In this document: positions 17,222 to 25,498 of the stretch, piece after piece
Layout of the letters: every line of letters begins with the position of its first letter
Position numbering within the stretch: position 1 is the first letter of the stretch
The notes under the pieces: generated by a model
What the model saw: only the letters and a program-made list of their open reading frames with translations
Told to the model about the DNA's origin: nothing
Databases searched by the model: none
Source: Paludibacteraceae bacterium
GTDB taxonomy: Bacteria > Bacteroidota > Bacteroidia > Bacteroidales > Paludibacteraceae
NCBI GenBank assembly: GCA_017477325.1
Contig: JAFUWV010000011.1
Span: 124,001-188,000, forward strand
DNA: 64,000 bases
Direction: 5' to 3'
Position numbers and translations under genes: made by a program

Positions 17222-18715
17222 ATGGGTGTAATAGCCAAACAGAGCATTCGTGGCACGATAGTGACATATATCGGTGCTGCCATAAGCATCATCACGACAT
17301 TCTGCGTGATGACGCGTTTTCTTACGGCAGAGGAGATAGGTCTGAGCCGTGTGCTGGTGGACGCCGGCACCCTGTTTATAGGTCTTGCCCAGCTCGGCAC
17401 GACAGCCTCTATAATAAGGTTCTACCCCTACTTCAAGACCGAAGACAAGCGCGACCACGGGTTCTTCTTCTGGACTTTAGTGATACCGCTGATAGGCTTT
17501 ATAGCTGTGGCAGCAGTGTTTATGCTGCTGAGGACAGAGATAACCGACATGTTCTCGGAGAAATCGGCATTGTTTGTGGACTATTTCTACTACGTGATGC
17601 CGCTTGCCTTCTTCATGCTTTACCAGACGGTGTTCGAGACCAACTCGAACGTCAGGATGCGAGTAGTGTTTCCGCGTGCAGTGAGAGAGGTGGTGATAAG
17701 AGTGCTACTGCTGGTAATGTACCTGATGTACTCATTCAAGTGGTTCAGTCTGGACGGTTTTGTTATCTCACTATGCGGGATATACGCCATAGCGGCACTG
17801 CTGAATATAGTGTATCTGTTTGCGACGGGGAGAGTGAGTCTGAAGCCCGATATGGGGTTCCTGAGAGAGAACAGGGAACTGGTAAGGCGCTATCTTCTGT
17901 ACACAGGGTTTCTCATATTGTCGGCACTGGCCTCCGCTTTTGCCCCGCTAATCAGCAATTTCTTTGTTTCAGCCAAGATGGGTCTGAACTATGCGGGTAT
18001 ATTCTACATAGCAGTGAACATGGCTGCAATGGTATGCATACCATCGCGCTCGATGAATGCCATAGCCTCTCCCGAGCTCTCGCAGACCTACAAGGACAAC
18101 GACGCGGAACAGAGAGAGAGACTGCTGAAACGTGTGTCCTCGAACCTGTTTCTGATAGGCAGTTTCATTCTGCTGGCTATATGGGTGAATATAGACCTGA
18201 TATATCATATTCTGCCTAACGGCGAGACCTACGCAACGGCAAGGCAGACGGTGCTACTGCTGAGCATCAGCCAGCTACTGCTATCCACATTCTCGATAGC
18301 GCTGCTTGCCATCAACTACTCGCGCTACTACTACTTCTCGCTGATATGCTCGGCTATACTGACAGCCTGCACTATAATACTGAACAACACGCTGATACCG
18401 CTTTACGGCATGAACGGAGCAGCCGCTGCCAATTGTCTGTCATACGCAGTGTTCTTCGTATGCGTGCTGATAGTGACAAGAGTGTTCCTGAAGACCACTC
18501 CACTGTCGAAGTCACACCTGAAGACACTGGTGGTGGCAGTGGCGGTGGCAGTGCTGAATGAGGTAGCAGTGAGGATGCTTCCGGACATGAACATCTGGCT
18601 GTCGTCAGTGCTGCGCTCGGTGGTACTGCTGGGTTCGTTTGCAGCAGCAGCTTGGGTGTGGAAGATATCGGATGATGTGAATAATTACATCAAGCGAATA
18701 GATAATAAGGAATAG
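17222..18715 (+). CDS. Polysaccharide flippase (Wzx/MATE-type, MOP superfamily)
   Basis: A 497-residue integral membrane protein with about 12-14 hydrophobic helices. The N-terminus GVIAKQSIRGTIVTYIGAAISIITTFCVMTRFL with the following EEIGLSRVLVDAG segment is typical of the oligosaccharide flippase (polysaccharide biosynthesis protein) family, which moves lipid-linked sugars across the inner membrane. The last residues (DDVNNYIKRIDNKE) are cytoplasmic and polar. It is 11 nt ahead of truA, so the two are probably co-transcribed. No glycosyltransferase cluster is adjacent, so the lipid-linked cargo (O-antigen, capsule, peptidoglycan precursor or other) cannot be assigned. Confidence 0.8.
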   Translation: MGVIAKQSIRGTIVTYIGAAISIITTFCVMTRFLTAEEIGLSRVLVDAGTLFIGLAQLGTTASIIRFYPYFKTEDKRDHGFFFWTLVIPLIGFIAVAAVFMLLRTEITDMFSEKSALFVDYFYYVMPLAFFMLYQTVFETNSNVRMRVVFPRAVREVVIRVLLLVMYLMYSFKWFSLDGFVISLCGIYAIAALLNIVYLFATGRVSLKPDMGFLRENRELVRRYLLYTGFLILSALASAFAPLISNFFVSAKMGLNYAGIFYIAVNMAAMVCIPSRSMNAIASPELSQTYKDNDAEQRERLLKRVSSNLFLIGSFILLAIWVNIDLIYHILPNGETYATARQTVLLLSISQLLLSTFSIALLAINYSRYYYFSLICSAILTACTIILNNTLIPLYGMNGAAAANCLSYAVFFVCVLIVTRVFLKTTPLSKSHLKTLVVAVAVAVLNEVAVRMLPDMNIWLSSVLRSVVLLGSFAAAAWVWKISDDVNNYIKRIDNKE

Positions 18716-18726
18716 GGATAACAGGA

Positions 18727-19524
18727 ATGCGTTACTTCATATACTTCTCATATTGCGGTACGAATTATCACGGTTGGCAACGCCAGCCTAATGGTGTGTC
18801 GGTGCAAGAGGTGATGGAGGAGGCAATGTCGCTTATCATGGGTGAGACGATAAGTCTGACCGCAGCAGGCAGGACAGATGCTGGAGTGCATGCAGAGATG
18901 ATGACAGCGCACTTTGACGCTCAAGGACCAAAGAGCAAAGAGCAAGGAGCGAGGAGTGAGGAAGAACTGCGACAACTGGCAAGCAGACTGAACAATTACC
19001 TGCCCAAGGACATTGCGATAGATAGAATAGTGCCGGTAACGGAGGAAGCACATGCAAGGTTTGACGCAGTGCAGCGAACATACGAATACAGGTGCGTATT
19101 CGCAAAGAATCCTTTTCTGCAAGGGCTCGCGACACGCATTCCGAAGAATCTTGATTTTGAAATTATGAATGAGGCGGCACAAGTGCTGCTTGAGACGCAG
19201 GACTTTGCTTCGTTCTGCAAGCTGCATACTGACGTGAAGACGACACTATGCAAGGTGACAAGAGCAGAATGGAAGGTGACAGAGGACCGTGCCGTATTCA
19301 CAATAACAGCCGACAGATTCTTGAGAAACATGGTCCGGGCAGTTGTTGGTACACTGCTTGAAGTGGGGCGTCAGAGGATGAGTGTGGAGCAGTTCAGAGC
19401 GGTGATAGAGAAGCAGCACCGCACAGCAGCGGGTCAGTCGGCTCCTGCAGAAGGGCTTTATCTGACAGATATTCGTTACCCTGAGAATATCTTTAAGGGC
19501 ACTTCTAATAATTCCACGTTTTAA
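18727..19524 (+). CDS. truA: tRNA pseudouridine(38-40) synthase, with inserted repeat segment and altered 3' end
   Basis: Isomerises uridine to pseudouridine in the tRNA anticodon arm. Catalytic Asp51 lies in AAGRTDAGVHA. FxxxxRTYEYR (FDAVQRTYEYR), DFASFCK and FLRNMVRAVVGTLLEVG are all present. Two oddities stand out. Residues about 66-80 (QGPKSKEQGARSEEE), encoded by AAAGAGCAAAGAGCAAGGAGCGAGG-like repeat DNA, are inserted between the AHFD strand and LNNYLPKDIAI. The normal C-terminus ends near RYPENIF, after which KGTSNNSTF and the stop come from the inverted-repeat element at 19496-19696. All catalytic parts remain, so activity is probably kept. Confidence 0.92.
   Translation: MRYFIYFSYCGTNYHGWQRQPNGVSVQEVMEEAMSLIMGETISLTAAGRTDAGVHAEMMTAHFDAQGPKSKEQGARSEEELRQLASRLNNYLPKDIAIDRIVPVTEEAHARFDAVQRTYEYRCVFAKNPFLQGLATRIPKNLDFEIMNEAAQVLLETQDFASFCKLHTDVKTTLCKVTRAEWKVTEDRAVFTITADRFLRNMVRAVVGTLLEVGRQRMSVEQFRAVIEKQHRTAAGQSAPAEGLYLTDIRYPENIFKGTSNNSTF
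18925..18962. repeat. Degenerate AGAGCAAAG/GGAGCGAGG tandem repeat inside truA
   Basis: Roughly four 7-9-mer copies in frame in the truA coding sequence. They encode a charged loop absent from typical TruA. The repeat style is that of the spacer repeats elsewhere in the window. Confidence 0.5.
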
Positions 19525-19696
19525 GAAAATAGCCCGACAAACAAAATTATGGCACTTTTATTCTGCTTTTGATTTTCTCTTAGTATCTTGTTGACTTTCA
19601 CTCAGTCACAATGCCCGCATTACTCCTTCGCTCAAGCCAACAATCTACTCAAGATAAAACTCAAAATCAAAATAAAGTAATTATTATAAGTGCCCT
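19496..19696. mobile_element. MITE-like element with terminal inverted repeats
   Basis: The left end AGGGCACTTCTAATAATT (19496-19513) is the inverted complement, one mismatch, of the right end AATTATTATAAGTGCCCT (19679-19696). The element is 201 bp, non-coding, and flanked on each side by TA (19494-19495, 19697-19698), a possible target duplication of IS630/Tc1 type. The interior also shows imperfect self-complementarity (TTTTGATTTTCTC near 19567 against CTCAAAATCAAAA near 19660). The left end supplies the last codons and stop of truA. Confidence 0.55.
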
Positions 19697-19731
19697 TACC
19701 AATTAATTACCCTATTACAACAATTAATAGA

Positions 19732-19761
19732 CGTCTGTCAGACGGAAAGGAATTATCTTTG
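19732..19761 (+). promoter_or_regulatory. Promoter and palindrome upstream of the polygalacturonase gene
   Basis: TATCTTTG at 19754-19761 is a -7 box. Nine bp upstream lies the palindrome CGTCTGTCAGACG (19732-19744), in the -20/-35 interval where a regulator could bind. The leader to the ATG is about 25 nt. No clear TTTG -33 element. Confidence 0.5.
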
Positions 19762-19793
19762 CATTGTGAAAACACGCTTAATCAACTTACACA

Positions 19794-21299
19794 ATGAAAA
19801 AGATAATACCATTACTGCTGACGGCAGTAGCAATCGTCTCATGCTGCGACATTGAGCAGTGGCAGCAGACAAGTCAATCCTCAATCAACAAACTTACGAA
19901 GCAGGCCCCCTTTGCGATGCAAGTGAAGCTGCCTCATTTTCCCGACCGCACACTGTCAGTGCTGGATTTCGGTGCAATAAACGACGGCTCAAAGCTCACG
20001 ACAGAGGCTATACAGACCGCCATTGACAACGCATCGGAGCGCGGCGGCGGCACGGTGATAATACCTGACGGAGTATATCTGACAGGACCGATAGTGCTGA
20101 AATCGAACGTAAGACTCTACACAGAACACAATGCACTGATTATATTCTCAGACGACTTCACGCTGTACCCCGTGAGAGAGGCATCGTTTGAAGGGTTGGA
20201 CACCAGACGTTGCCAATCGCCGATATCGGCATACAATGCTGAGAACATAGCCATCTGCGGAAGCGGCACCTTCAACGGTTCGGGTGACTCTTGGCGCCCT
20301 GTGAAGAAACAGAAACTGACAGAGGCCCAGTGGAAGAAGAAAGTGGCATCAGGCGGTGTGGTGTCAGCAGACGGCAAGGTGTGGTATCCTGACTCGGCAG
20401 CCATATATGCCCATTCGCTATGCGAGGACCAGAATGTACCTGTAGGCCTGACGACAGACGAAGAGTGGAACAGCATACGCTCGTTTCTGCGCCCAGTGAT
20501 GCTTAACTTCATAGGCTGCAAGAATATATTGCTTGAGGGAGTCTGCTTTGAGAACTCACCGGCATGGAATCTGCACCCGCTGATGTGCGAGAACCTTGTG
20601 CTGAGCAACCTGACAGTGAGAAACCCATGGTACTCACAGAACGGAGACGGTGTGGACGTAGAATCGTGCAAGAATGTGGTTATAACAAACTGCTCGTTCG
20701 ACGTAGGCGATGATGCAATATGCATGAAGTCGGGCAAGAACGAAGACGGCAGACGCAGAGGAGTGCCTGCAGAAAACATACTGGTGGACGGCTGCACGGT
20801 ATATCATGGTCACGGAGGCTTCGTGGTAGGCAGCGAGATGTCGGGCGGAGTAAAGAACATAGCAGTGAGCAACTGCCTGTTTATCGGCACGGACGTAGGT
20901 CTGCGCTTCAAGTCAACGAGAGGCAGAGGCGGAATAGTGGAGAACATATATATAGACAACATCTGCATGAGCGGTATTCCAAACGAGGCATTGCTGTTCG
21001 ACCTGTTCTACGGAGGCAAGGGTGCAGGCGAAGAGACAGATGAAGAGATAGCAGCAAGGATGGCAGGTGCCATTCCGCAGGTTGACGAAAAGACTCCTCA
21101 ATTCCGCAACATCAGTATCAGCAACGTAATCTGCAACGGCGCCAAGCGCGCCATATACTTCAACGGTCTGCCTGAGATGCCGATACAGAACGTGACACTA
21201 CGAAATGTGAATATGACTGCCAAAGAAGGTGCGACCTTCAACAAGACTGAGAACATAAGTTTAGAAAATGTATTTGTCAATGGTGAAGAAGTCAAGTAG
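19794..21299 (+). CDS. Polygalacturonase, glycoside hydrolase family 28
   Basis: A 501-residue pectin-degrading enzyme that hydrolyses alpha-1,4-galacturonan with inversion. A signal peptide with a possible lipobox (MKKIIPLLLTAVAIVSCC) targets it to the periplasm or outer membrane. The right-handed beta-helix starts at VLDFGAINDGSKLTTEAIQTAID. The four GH28 motifs are readable: NGDG with Asp285, GDDAI with Asp306-Asp307, HGHGG with His340, and RFK (Arg371, Lys373). It overlaps the downstream DUF4861 gene by about 20 nt, so they are an operon. Together with kdgK, eda, uxaC and the transporter at 25.5-32.5 kb it indicates pectin utilisation. Size and motifs are normal for Bacteroidetes GH28. 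Confidence 0.93.
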   Translation: MKKIIPLLLTAVAIVSCCDIEQWQQTSQSSINKLTKQAPFAMQVKLPHFPDRTLSVLDFGAINDGSKLTTEAIQTAIDNASERGGGTVIIPDGVYLTGPIVLKSNVRLYTEHNALIIFSDDFTLYPVREASFEGLDTRRCQSPISAYNAENIAICGSGTFNGSGDSWRPVKKQKLTEAQWKKKVASGGVVSADGKVWYPDSAAIYAHSLCEDQNVPVGLTTDEEWNSIRSFLRPVMLNFIGCKNILLEGVCFENSPAWNLHPLMCENLVLSNLTVRNPWYSQNGDGVDVESCKNVVITNCSFDVGDDAICMKSGKNEDGRRRGVPAENILVDGCTVYHGHGGFVVGSEMSGGVKNIAVSNCLFIGTDVGLRFKSTRGRGGIVENIYIDNICMSGIPNEALLFDLFYGGKGAGEETDEEIAARMAGAIPQVDEKTPQFRNISISNVICNGAKRAIYFNGLPEMPIQNVTLRNVNMTAKEGATFNKTENISLENVFVNGEEVK

Positions 21300-22284
21300 T
21301 CTGCTTTTGCTTGCAACCATCATTCTGTTGCATGGGTGCGCTTCAGACAATACGAAGCGTGTTCATGCACAGATGTTTTTGAAAGTGCCTCTGGAACAAG
21401 AAGGTGCGATAGAATGCTTTGCCGAGGGCAAGCACTACGGTATAATGCCTGTGAGGGAGCAGACTTTCCTGCCGGGAGACGACAGTTTCCACAAGATGCA
21501 CCACCACGGGGTAGCCCTAGAGAGCGAAGTGATGGCATACAGGATATACTTTGACAAGCGTCATACGATAGATGTATATGCAAAGAAGACTCCGAGACTG
21601 GAGTTGGCAGAATCGCTGTGGTACCCGAACGACGAACAGTTAGCACGAGGCTTCGGCGATGACGTACTGAAAGTGGGGAGCACTATAGGTGTGGGCTCAG
21701 TGAGACCATGGAGCAGAGAGAAGCAGAAGCTCGAGAACATGGACAAGTTCGAGAAGAGAACACAGAGAATAGTGTCTCAGAGCGAGGATGCCGCCACTGC
21801 AGAGGTGGAGGTAAGAGGTCTGCAGACAGAAGAGGGGACTACGGATATGCTCACACGATACACGATAAAGGCAGGACACAGAGACATGCTGTGCCAAGTG
21901 TATATGTCGGACTACATAGGGAACCTGGTTACCGGTGTTCAGAAGATAGGTGACGGCAAGAGCATAGTACAAGAAGGGGAAAGCACACTGCTTGCTTCAT
22001 GGGGCACAGACTGGCCTGTCAACGACACGGTGAAGTACGGGAAAGAAACAGTGGGCATAGCGGTAGCAGTGCAGGAAGAATATGCGGGCGAAACAGTGAA
22101 AGCAGAGAGGCAGACGCTGGTATATCTGACGCCGAGACAGAACGACAAGACCGAGATGCCTGAAGGATACAAGTACTATGCAGAATTCAGGTTGACGACA
22201 GTAGCAATGAAAGAAAACACTCCTCCGGCAAAGAATGCGGATGAATTCTATGAATACGTGAAAGTGTGGAGTGAGAAGTTATAA
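21280..22284 (+). CDS. DUF4861 lipoprotein (pectin-associated)
   Basis: A 334-residue protein. The ATG at 21280 gives MVKKSSSLLLLATIILLHGCAS, a lipoprotein signal with cysteine at about 20; an earlier in-frame start at 21268 is possible. The mature part (VPLEQEGAIECFAEGKHYGIMPVREQ, MHHHGVALESEVMAYRIYFDKRHTIDVYAKKTPRLEL, VGSVRPW) matches the DUF4861 family, which is regularly coupled to pectin and uronate genes in Bacteroidetes. It overlaps the polygalacturonase gene by 20 nt. Its biochemical role is not established; a surface or periplasmic part in uronide handling is an inference from context. Confidence 0.75.
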   Translation: MVKKSSSLLLLATIILLHGCASDNTKRVHAQMFLKVPLEQEGAIECFAEGKHYGIMPVREQTFLPGDDSFHKMHHHGVALESEVMAYRIYFDKRHTIDVYAKKTPRLELAESLWYPNDEQLARGFGDDVLKVGSTIGVGSVRPWSREKQKLENMDKFEKRTQRIVSQSEDAATAEVEVRGLQTEEGTTDMLTRYTIKAGHRDMLCQVYMSDYIGNLVTGVQKIGDGKSIVQEGESTLLASWGTDWPVNDTVKYGKETVGIAVAVQEEYAGETVKAERQTLVYLTPRQNDKTEMPEGYKYYAEFRLTTVAMKENTPPAKNADEFYEYVKVWSEKL

Positions 22285-22295
22285 ATATCACACAA

Positions 22296-22667
22296 TCAGT
22301 CTAAATATCGAACAAGACGCACGGAATTACCATCGCACCGATCGTCGCCGCCTACAGAGGCTTTAACTGACCCTGTAGTTGAGTAGAACTGGAAGATCCA
22401 CGCCGCGGTCGGACTACCGAGAGTATAAGACCAATAACTTCCATCGCCAATGCTATACACTCCATTACCGGTGCGGAAGCCTGCGGCAGGCAAGAACACT
22501 GCACCATTCTGCTCCATTGTAGCCCAACTTGTAACTGAATAACCATTGGTAGTCCAATCGTTAGCATTTAAAGTAAAACCAGTACTCATCGGAAGTAACC
22601 ACTCATCAGGCAATAATATGTAGCTTTTGACGTTATTCACCGTGGCATGGCTGCAAAGATACGACAA
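22296..22667 (-). pseudogene. Orphan C-terminal fragment of a C-type-lectin/FGE-fold surface domain
   Basis: About 123 codons reading HATVNNVKSYILLPDEW, then WATMEQNGAVFLPAAGFRTG, YSIGDGSYWSY, and ending SVRLVRYLD. This layout (VFLPAAG-R, SYWS, SVRLVR) is the C-terminal formylglycine-generating-enzyme-like or C-type-lectin-like domain frequent in Bacteroidales surface proteins, including variable proteins of diversity-generating retroelements. No signal peptide or N-terminal domains precede it and there is no clean ATG. A TATCTTTG box at 22654-22661 lies inside the reading frame. I regard it as a decayed remnant; a short GTG-initiated expressed domain (GTG at 22640) cannot be excluded. No reverse transcriptase or template repeat is seen in the window. 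Confidence 0.55.
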
Positions 22668-22692
22668 AAGTTTTAAATATACAAATATGAGT

Positions 22693-22728
22693 CAGACAGA
22701 GGTATCTGCCAATTTGGCAGACAGAGGT
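22693..22728. promoter_or_regulatory. Palindrome and direct repeat upstream of grpE
   Basis: TCTGCCAA-T-TTGGCAGA (22705-22721) is a perfect 8+8 palindrome. It overlaps the second of two CAGACAGAGGT direct repeats (22693-22703, 22718-22728). It lies 57 bp before the grpE ATG and is unlike the CIRCE element. Candidate heat-shock operator. Confidence 0.5.
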
Positions 22729-22777
22729 TATGGCATTTATTTTGCTATATGATAAGTAAATAAAACTAAGAAGAACT

Positions 22778-23353
22778 ATGTCAAAGAAGAAACCACAAGA
22801 CATCCCTCAGGCTGAGCCTCAGGGAGATAACGTTACGCAAGTACAGGACGAGGTGCTTAACACAGAGGAGCAGGAAACAGTAGAAGCACAGCAGGATATA
22901 GAGAAAGAGATAGAGACTTTGAGGGAGAAGTGTGCCGATTTGGCAGACAAGAACCTGAGGATGATGGCAGAGTTTGACAACTACCGCCGCCGCACCAACA
23001 AAGAGAAACTGGAGCTGCTGAGTACAGCAGGCGAGCGCATATTCAAGGACATGCTTCCGCTGATAGACGACTTTGAGCGTGCACGCCAAGCCATGCAGAC
23101 CACAGAAGACATACAGGCTGTAAGAGAAGGCATAGACCTCATATATCAGAAGTTTATCGGTTTTCTGGAGAAGAATGACGTAAAGCAGATACCTACCGAG
23201 AATGCAGATTTCGACACAGAGTATCATGAAGCCATAACCACCTTCCCTGCACCGACAGCAGAGCAGAAGGGCAAGGTGATAGACTGCACCCAGAAGGGCT
23301 ACACACTGGGTGAGAAAGTGATAAGATATGCAAAAGTGGTAGTAGGAGAGTAA
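22778..23353 (+). CDS. grpE: Nucleotide exchange factor GrpE
   Basis: Co-chaperone that releases ADP from DnaK. At 191 residues it has a polar N-terminal tail and a long coiled coil (about 40-110, EQETVEAQQDIEKEIETLREKCADLADKNLRM). The GrpE signature MAEFDNYRRRTNKEK follows. The beta-wing region includes KNDVKQIPTENADFDTEYHEAI and GYTLGEKVIRYAKVVVGE. dnaJ follows after 54 nt of AATGCAT repeats. dnaK is not in the window. Expression may be controlled by the palindrome just upstream. Confidence 0.97.
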   Translation: MSKKKPQDIPQAEPQGDNVTQVQDEVLNTEEQETVEAQQDIEKEIETLREKCADLADKNLRMMAEFDNYRRRTNKEKLELLSTAGERIFKDMLPLIDDFERARQAMQTTEDIQAVREGIDLIYQKFIGFLEKNDVKQIPTENADFDTEYHEAITTFPAPTAEQKGKVIDCTQKGYTLGEKVIRYAKVVVGE

Positions 23354-23400
23354 AATATAATGCATAATGCATAATTCATAATGCATAGTTTATAATGCAT
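23354..23400. repeat. Degenerate ATAATGCAT tandem repeat between grpE and dnaJ
   Basis: Four to five copies of ATAATGCAT/ATAATTCAT fill the spacer. The same motif fills 11597-11620 and 56789-56820. Confidence 0.65.
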
Positions 23401-23407
23401 AACTATT

Positions 23408-24568
23408 ATGGCTGAGAAAAGAGATTACTATGAGGTGCTTGAGGTGCCTAAGACGGCAACTCAGGAAGAGATAAAGAAGGCTTACCGAAAGAAAGCCATT
23501 CAATACCACCCTGACAAGAACCCCGGAGACAAAGAAGCCGAGGAGAAGTTCAAGGAGGCAGCCGAGGCATACGAAGTGCTGAGTGACCCACAGAAGCGTC
23601 AGCGATACGACCAATACGGCTTTGCCGGTGTAGGTGGCGGAGCCGGCGGCTTCAGCGGTCAAGGAATGGACCTGAATGACATCTTCGCTCAGTTCGGTGA
23701 CCTGTTTGAGAGTTGGGGAATGGGTGGCAGTTTCTTCAGCGGGAGCAGCAACTCAGGCAGAAGCCGCAGCAGACAAGTGATGAGAGGCAGCGACCTGAGA
23801 GTGAAAGTAAGACTGACACTGGAAGAGATAGCCACAGGCACCGAAAAGAAGATAAAAGTAAAGAAGATGGTACCATGCGAGCATTGCCACGGTACAGGCT
23901 CGGAAGACGGGAGCACCGAAACATGTCCGACATGCCACGGCACCGGCCGTGTAGTGAAGACACAACGAGGCATATTCGGCCTGATGCAAGTGCAGCAAGT
24001 GTGCCCTACATGCGGTGGCGAAGGAAGAGTGGTGAAGAACAAGTGCAAAGAATGCGGCGGCACAGGAGTAAAGCAAGGCGAAGAGGTGATAACGATACAG
24101 ATACCTGCAGGCGTGATGGACGGCATGCAGCTGACAGTGCAGGGCAAGGGCAATGCAGCACCTCACGGAGGTGTAAACGGCGACTTGCTGGTACTGATAG
24201 AAGAAGAGCAGCACGCAGAACTCATACGCGAGGAAGGCGACTTGATATACAATCTGCTGCTGTCAGTTCCGACAGCCACACTGGGCGGTCAGGTAGAGAT
24301 ACCTACACTGCAAGGCAAAGCAAAGATTACGATAGCTCCCGGCACACAACCAGGCAAAGTGCTTCGTATGCGCGGAAAAGGTCTGCCTATAATAGACCAA
24401 TACGGCCGCCAGTATGCTACAGGTGACTTGCTTGTGAATGTGGGAGTGTATATCCCCGAGCACTTGAGCAAGGAGGAGAAAGAGATGATGGAGAAGTTCG
24501 CACAGAGCGACAACTCACGTCCAGGAGCATCGGACAAAAAGAACTTCTTCAAGAACTTGTTCAAGTAA
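23408..24568 (+). CDS. dnaJ: Chaperone DnaJ (Hsp40)
   Basis: Stimulates the DnaK ATPase and presents unfolded clients. Full class I architecture in 386 residues: J domain (1-70) with HPD at 34-36, a Gly/Phe-rich linker (about 72-120, [24 protein letters not shown]), and four CxxCxGxG zinc repeats ([32 protein letters not shown]). After these come the two client-binding beta domains ending in the C-terminal dimer segment (EEKEMMEKF). It follows grpE and is closed by a strong bidirectional terminator. Confidence 0.98.
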   Translation: MAEKRDYYEVLEVPKTATQEEIKKAYRKKAIQYHPDKNPGDKEAEEKFKEAAEAYEVLSDPQKRQRYDQYGFAGVGGGAGGFSGQGMDLNDIFAQFGDLFESWGMGGSFFSGSSNSGRSRSRQVMRGSDLRVKVRLTLEEIATGTEKKIKVKKMVPCEHCHGTGSEDGSTETCPTCHGTGRVVKTQRGIFGLMQVQQVCPTCGGEGRVVKNKCKECGGTGVKQGEEVITIQIPAGVMDGMQLTVQGKGNAAPHGGVNGDLLVLIEEEQHAELIREEGDLIYNLLLSVPTATLGGQVEIPTLQGKAKITIAPGTQPGKVLRMRGKGLPIIDQYGRQYATGDLLVNVGVYIPEHLSKEEKEMMEKFAQSDNSRPGASDKKNFFKNLFK

Positions 24569-24585
24569 GGGGAGAAGGCAAGACG

Positions 24586-24633
24586 ATAATAAAAACAGGT
24601 GAGTTGCTATTACAACTCACCTGTTTTTATTAT
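24586..24633. terminator. Bidirectional terminator between dnaJ and the SGNH hydrolase gene
   Basis: A 21-bp perfect inverted repeat (arms 24586-24606 and 24613-24633, core AAACAGGTGAGTTG) with a 6-nt loop. A- and T-runs at the outer ends serve both converging genes. Confidence 0.85.
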
Positions 24634-24636
24634 GTT

Positions 24637-25494
24637 CTATTGTGCCATTGTCTTTACCGTCTTGCGGGCGACACGCCGACATATACGTTCTGTTTTCTTA
24701 GAGCGAATATCACGGCTATTGACAGCACGGAGTTCCCAATAGTTGCCATAGTATGGTATAATGCAGTTCTTACCAGCATGCGGTTTCTTACCGGTAAGCG
24801 TCTGCAACCACACGCATGCAGCCAGATATCTGCCATACTCAAAACTCAGATGGAAGCCATCGCGGCAGAAGGTATCACCAAGTTTTGTGCCTCTTGCCTT
24901 TTGTACTGCATGACCTACAGGGATAAAGATATCGAAAGGATACTTTTCCATTACCTTACCGGCACAAGCACATATCCGTGCATACATCTCCTGCTGGTCG
25001 CAGTTATAGTTTTTGAAGCCGCCATGATTGGAGTCTTTGGAATAAGCCCAAGTCATGTGCCATGCAATCTTTGCCTTAGGGCAGATAGCCTTGACGGAGT
25101 CAATCAGCACCCCAAGCCACGGCTCATAAGTCTCCCACATACCGCTGTAGTGACTTGCCTGCTGCATTGTGACGATATCCCAATCATACTTGCGCAGAGC
25201 CTCGTTGGAAGTGACATGTTCGTACGCCTCATGCCTGCCATTACGAAGTTCGTTGTAGGTATAATCAGGAATATGCTGCCGGATGCTGTTCACATGACGC
25301 TCGAGAGAGCATCCTCCGATGTAGAGGTCACCCACCATCAGCGTCACTCCTTCCGCCTCAGCCAACGGGAGCAACTCCTGCTCCACAGCATCCATAGAGA
25401 AACTATTGCCTATACAAAGAATACGAAGGGTATCCCCTGATGCCATAAGCAACAGAGGATACACCAACAGTAGCAGAAAAATGCTGCGTTTCAT
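24637..25494 (-). CDS. DUF4886 SGNH-type hydrolase
   Basis: A 285-residue secreted protein: signal MKRSIFLLLLVYPLLLMASG, then ILCIGNSFSMDAVEQELLPLAEAEG with the likely nucleophile Ser31 in GNSFS. LYIGGCSLERHV is the DUF4886 hallmark, and a WDIVTMQQASHYSG block follows. Related SGNH proteins are esterases or lipases acting on decorated carbohydrates. Being 4 nt downstream of a hexuronate-type transporter and in line with eda and kdgK, it may deacylate pectic material, but this is inference. I place the start at the ATG at 25494, since a longer reading adds only a non-signal prefix. Confidence 0.75.
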   Translation of the reverse strand: MKRSIFLLLLVYPLLLMASGDTLRILCIGNSFSMDAVEQELLPLAEAEGVTLMVGDLYIGGCSLERHVNSIRQHIPDYTYNELRNGRHEAYEHVTSNEALRKYDWDIVTMQQASHYSGMWETYEPWLGVLIDSVKAICPKAKIAWHMTWAYSKDSNHGGFKNYNCDQQEMYARICACAGKVMEKYPFDIFIPVGHAVQKARGTKLGDTFCRDGFHLSFEYGRYLAACVWLQTLTGKKPHAGKNCIIPYYGNYWELRAVNSRDIRSKKTERICRRVARKTVKTMAQ

Positions 25495-25498
25495 AAGA

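Noticed and set aside
18946..19000. Frameshift in truA
   Set aside because: The odd loop is in frame and all catalytic motifs downstream are intact, so it is an insertion, not a frameshift.
22654..22661. Promoter TATCTTTG for the lectin-like fragment
   Set aside because: It matches the -7 box, but lies within the fragment's reading frame, where the encoded residues may explain it; kept only as a remark.
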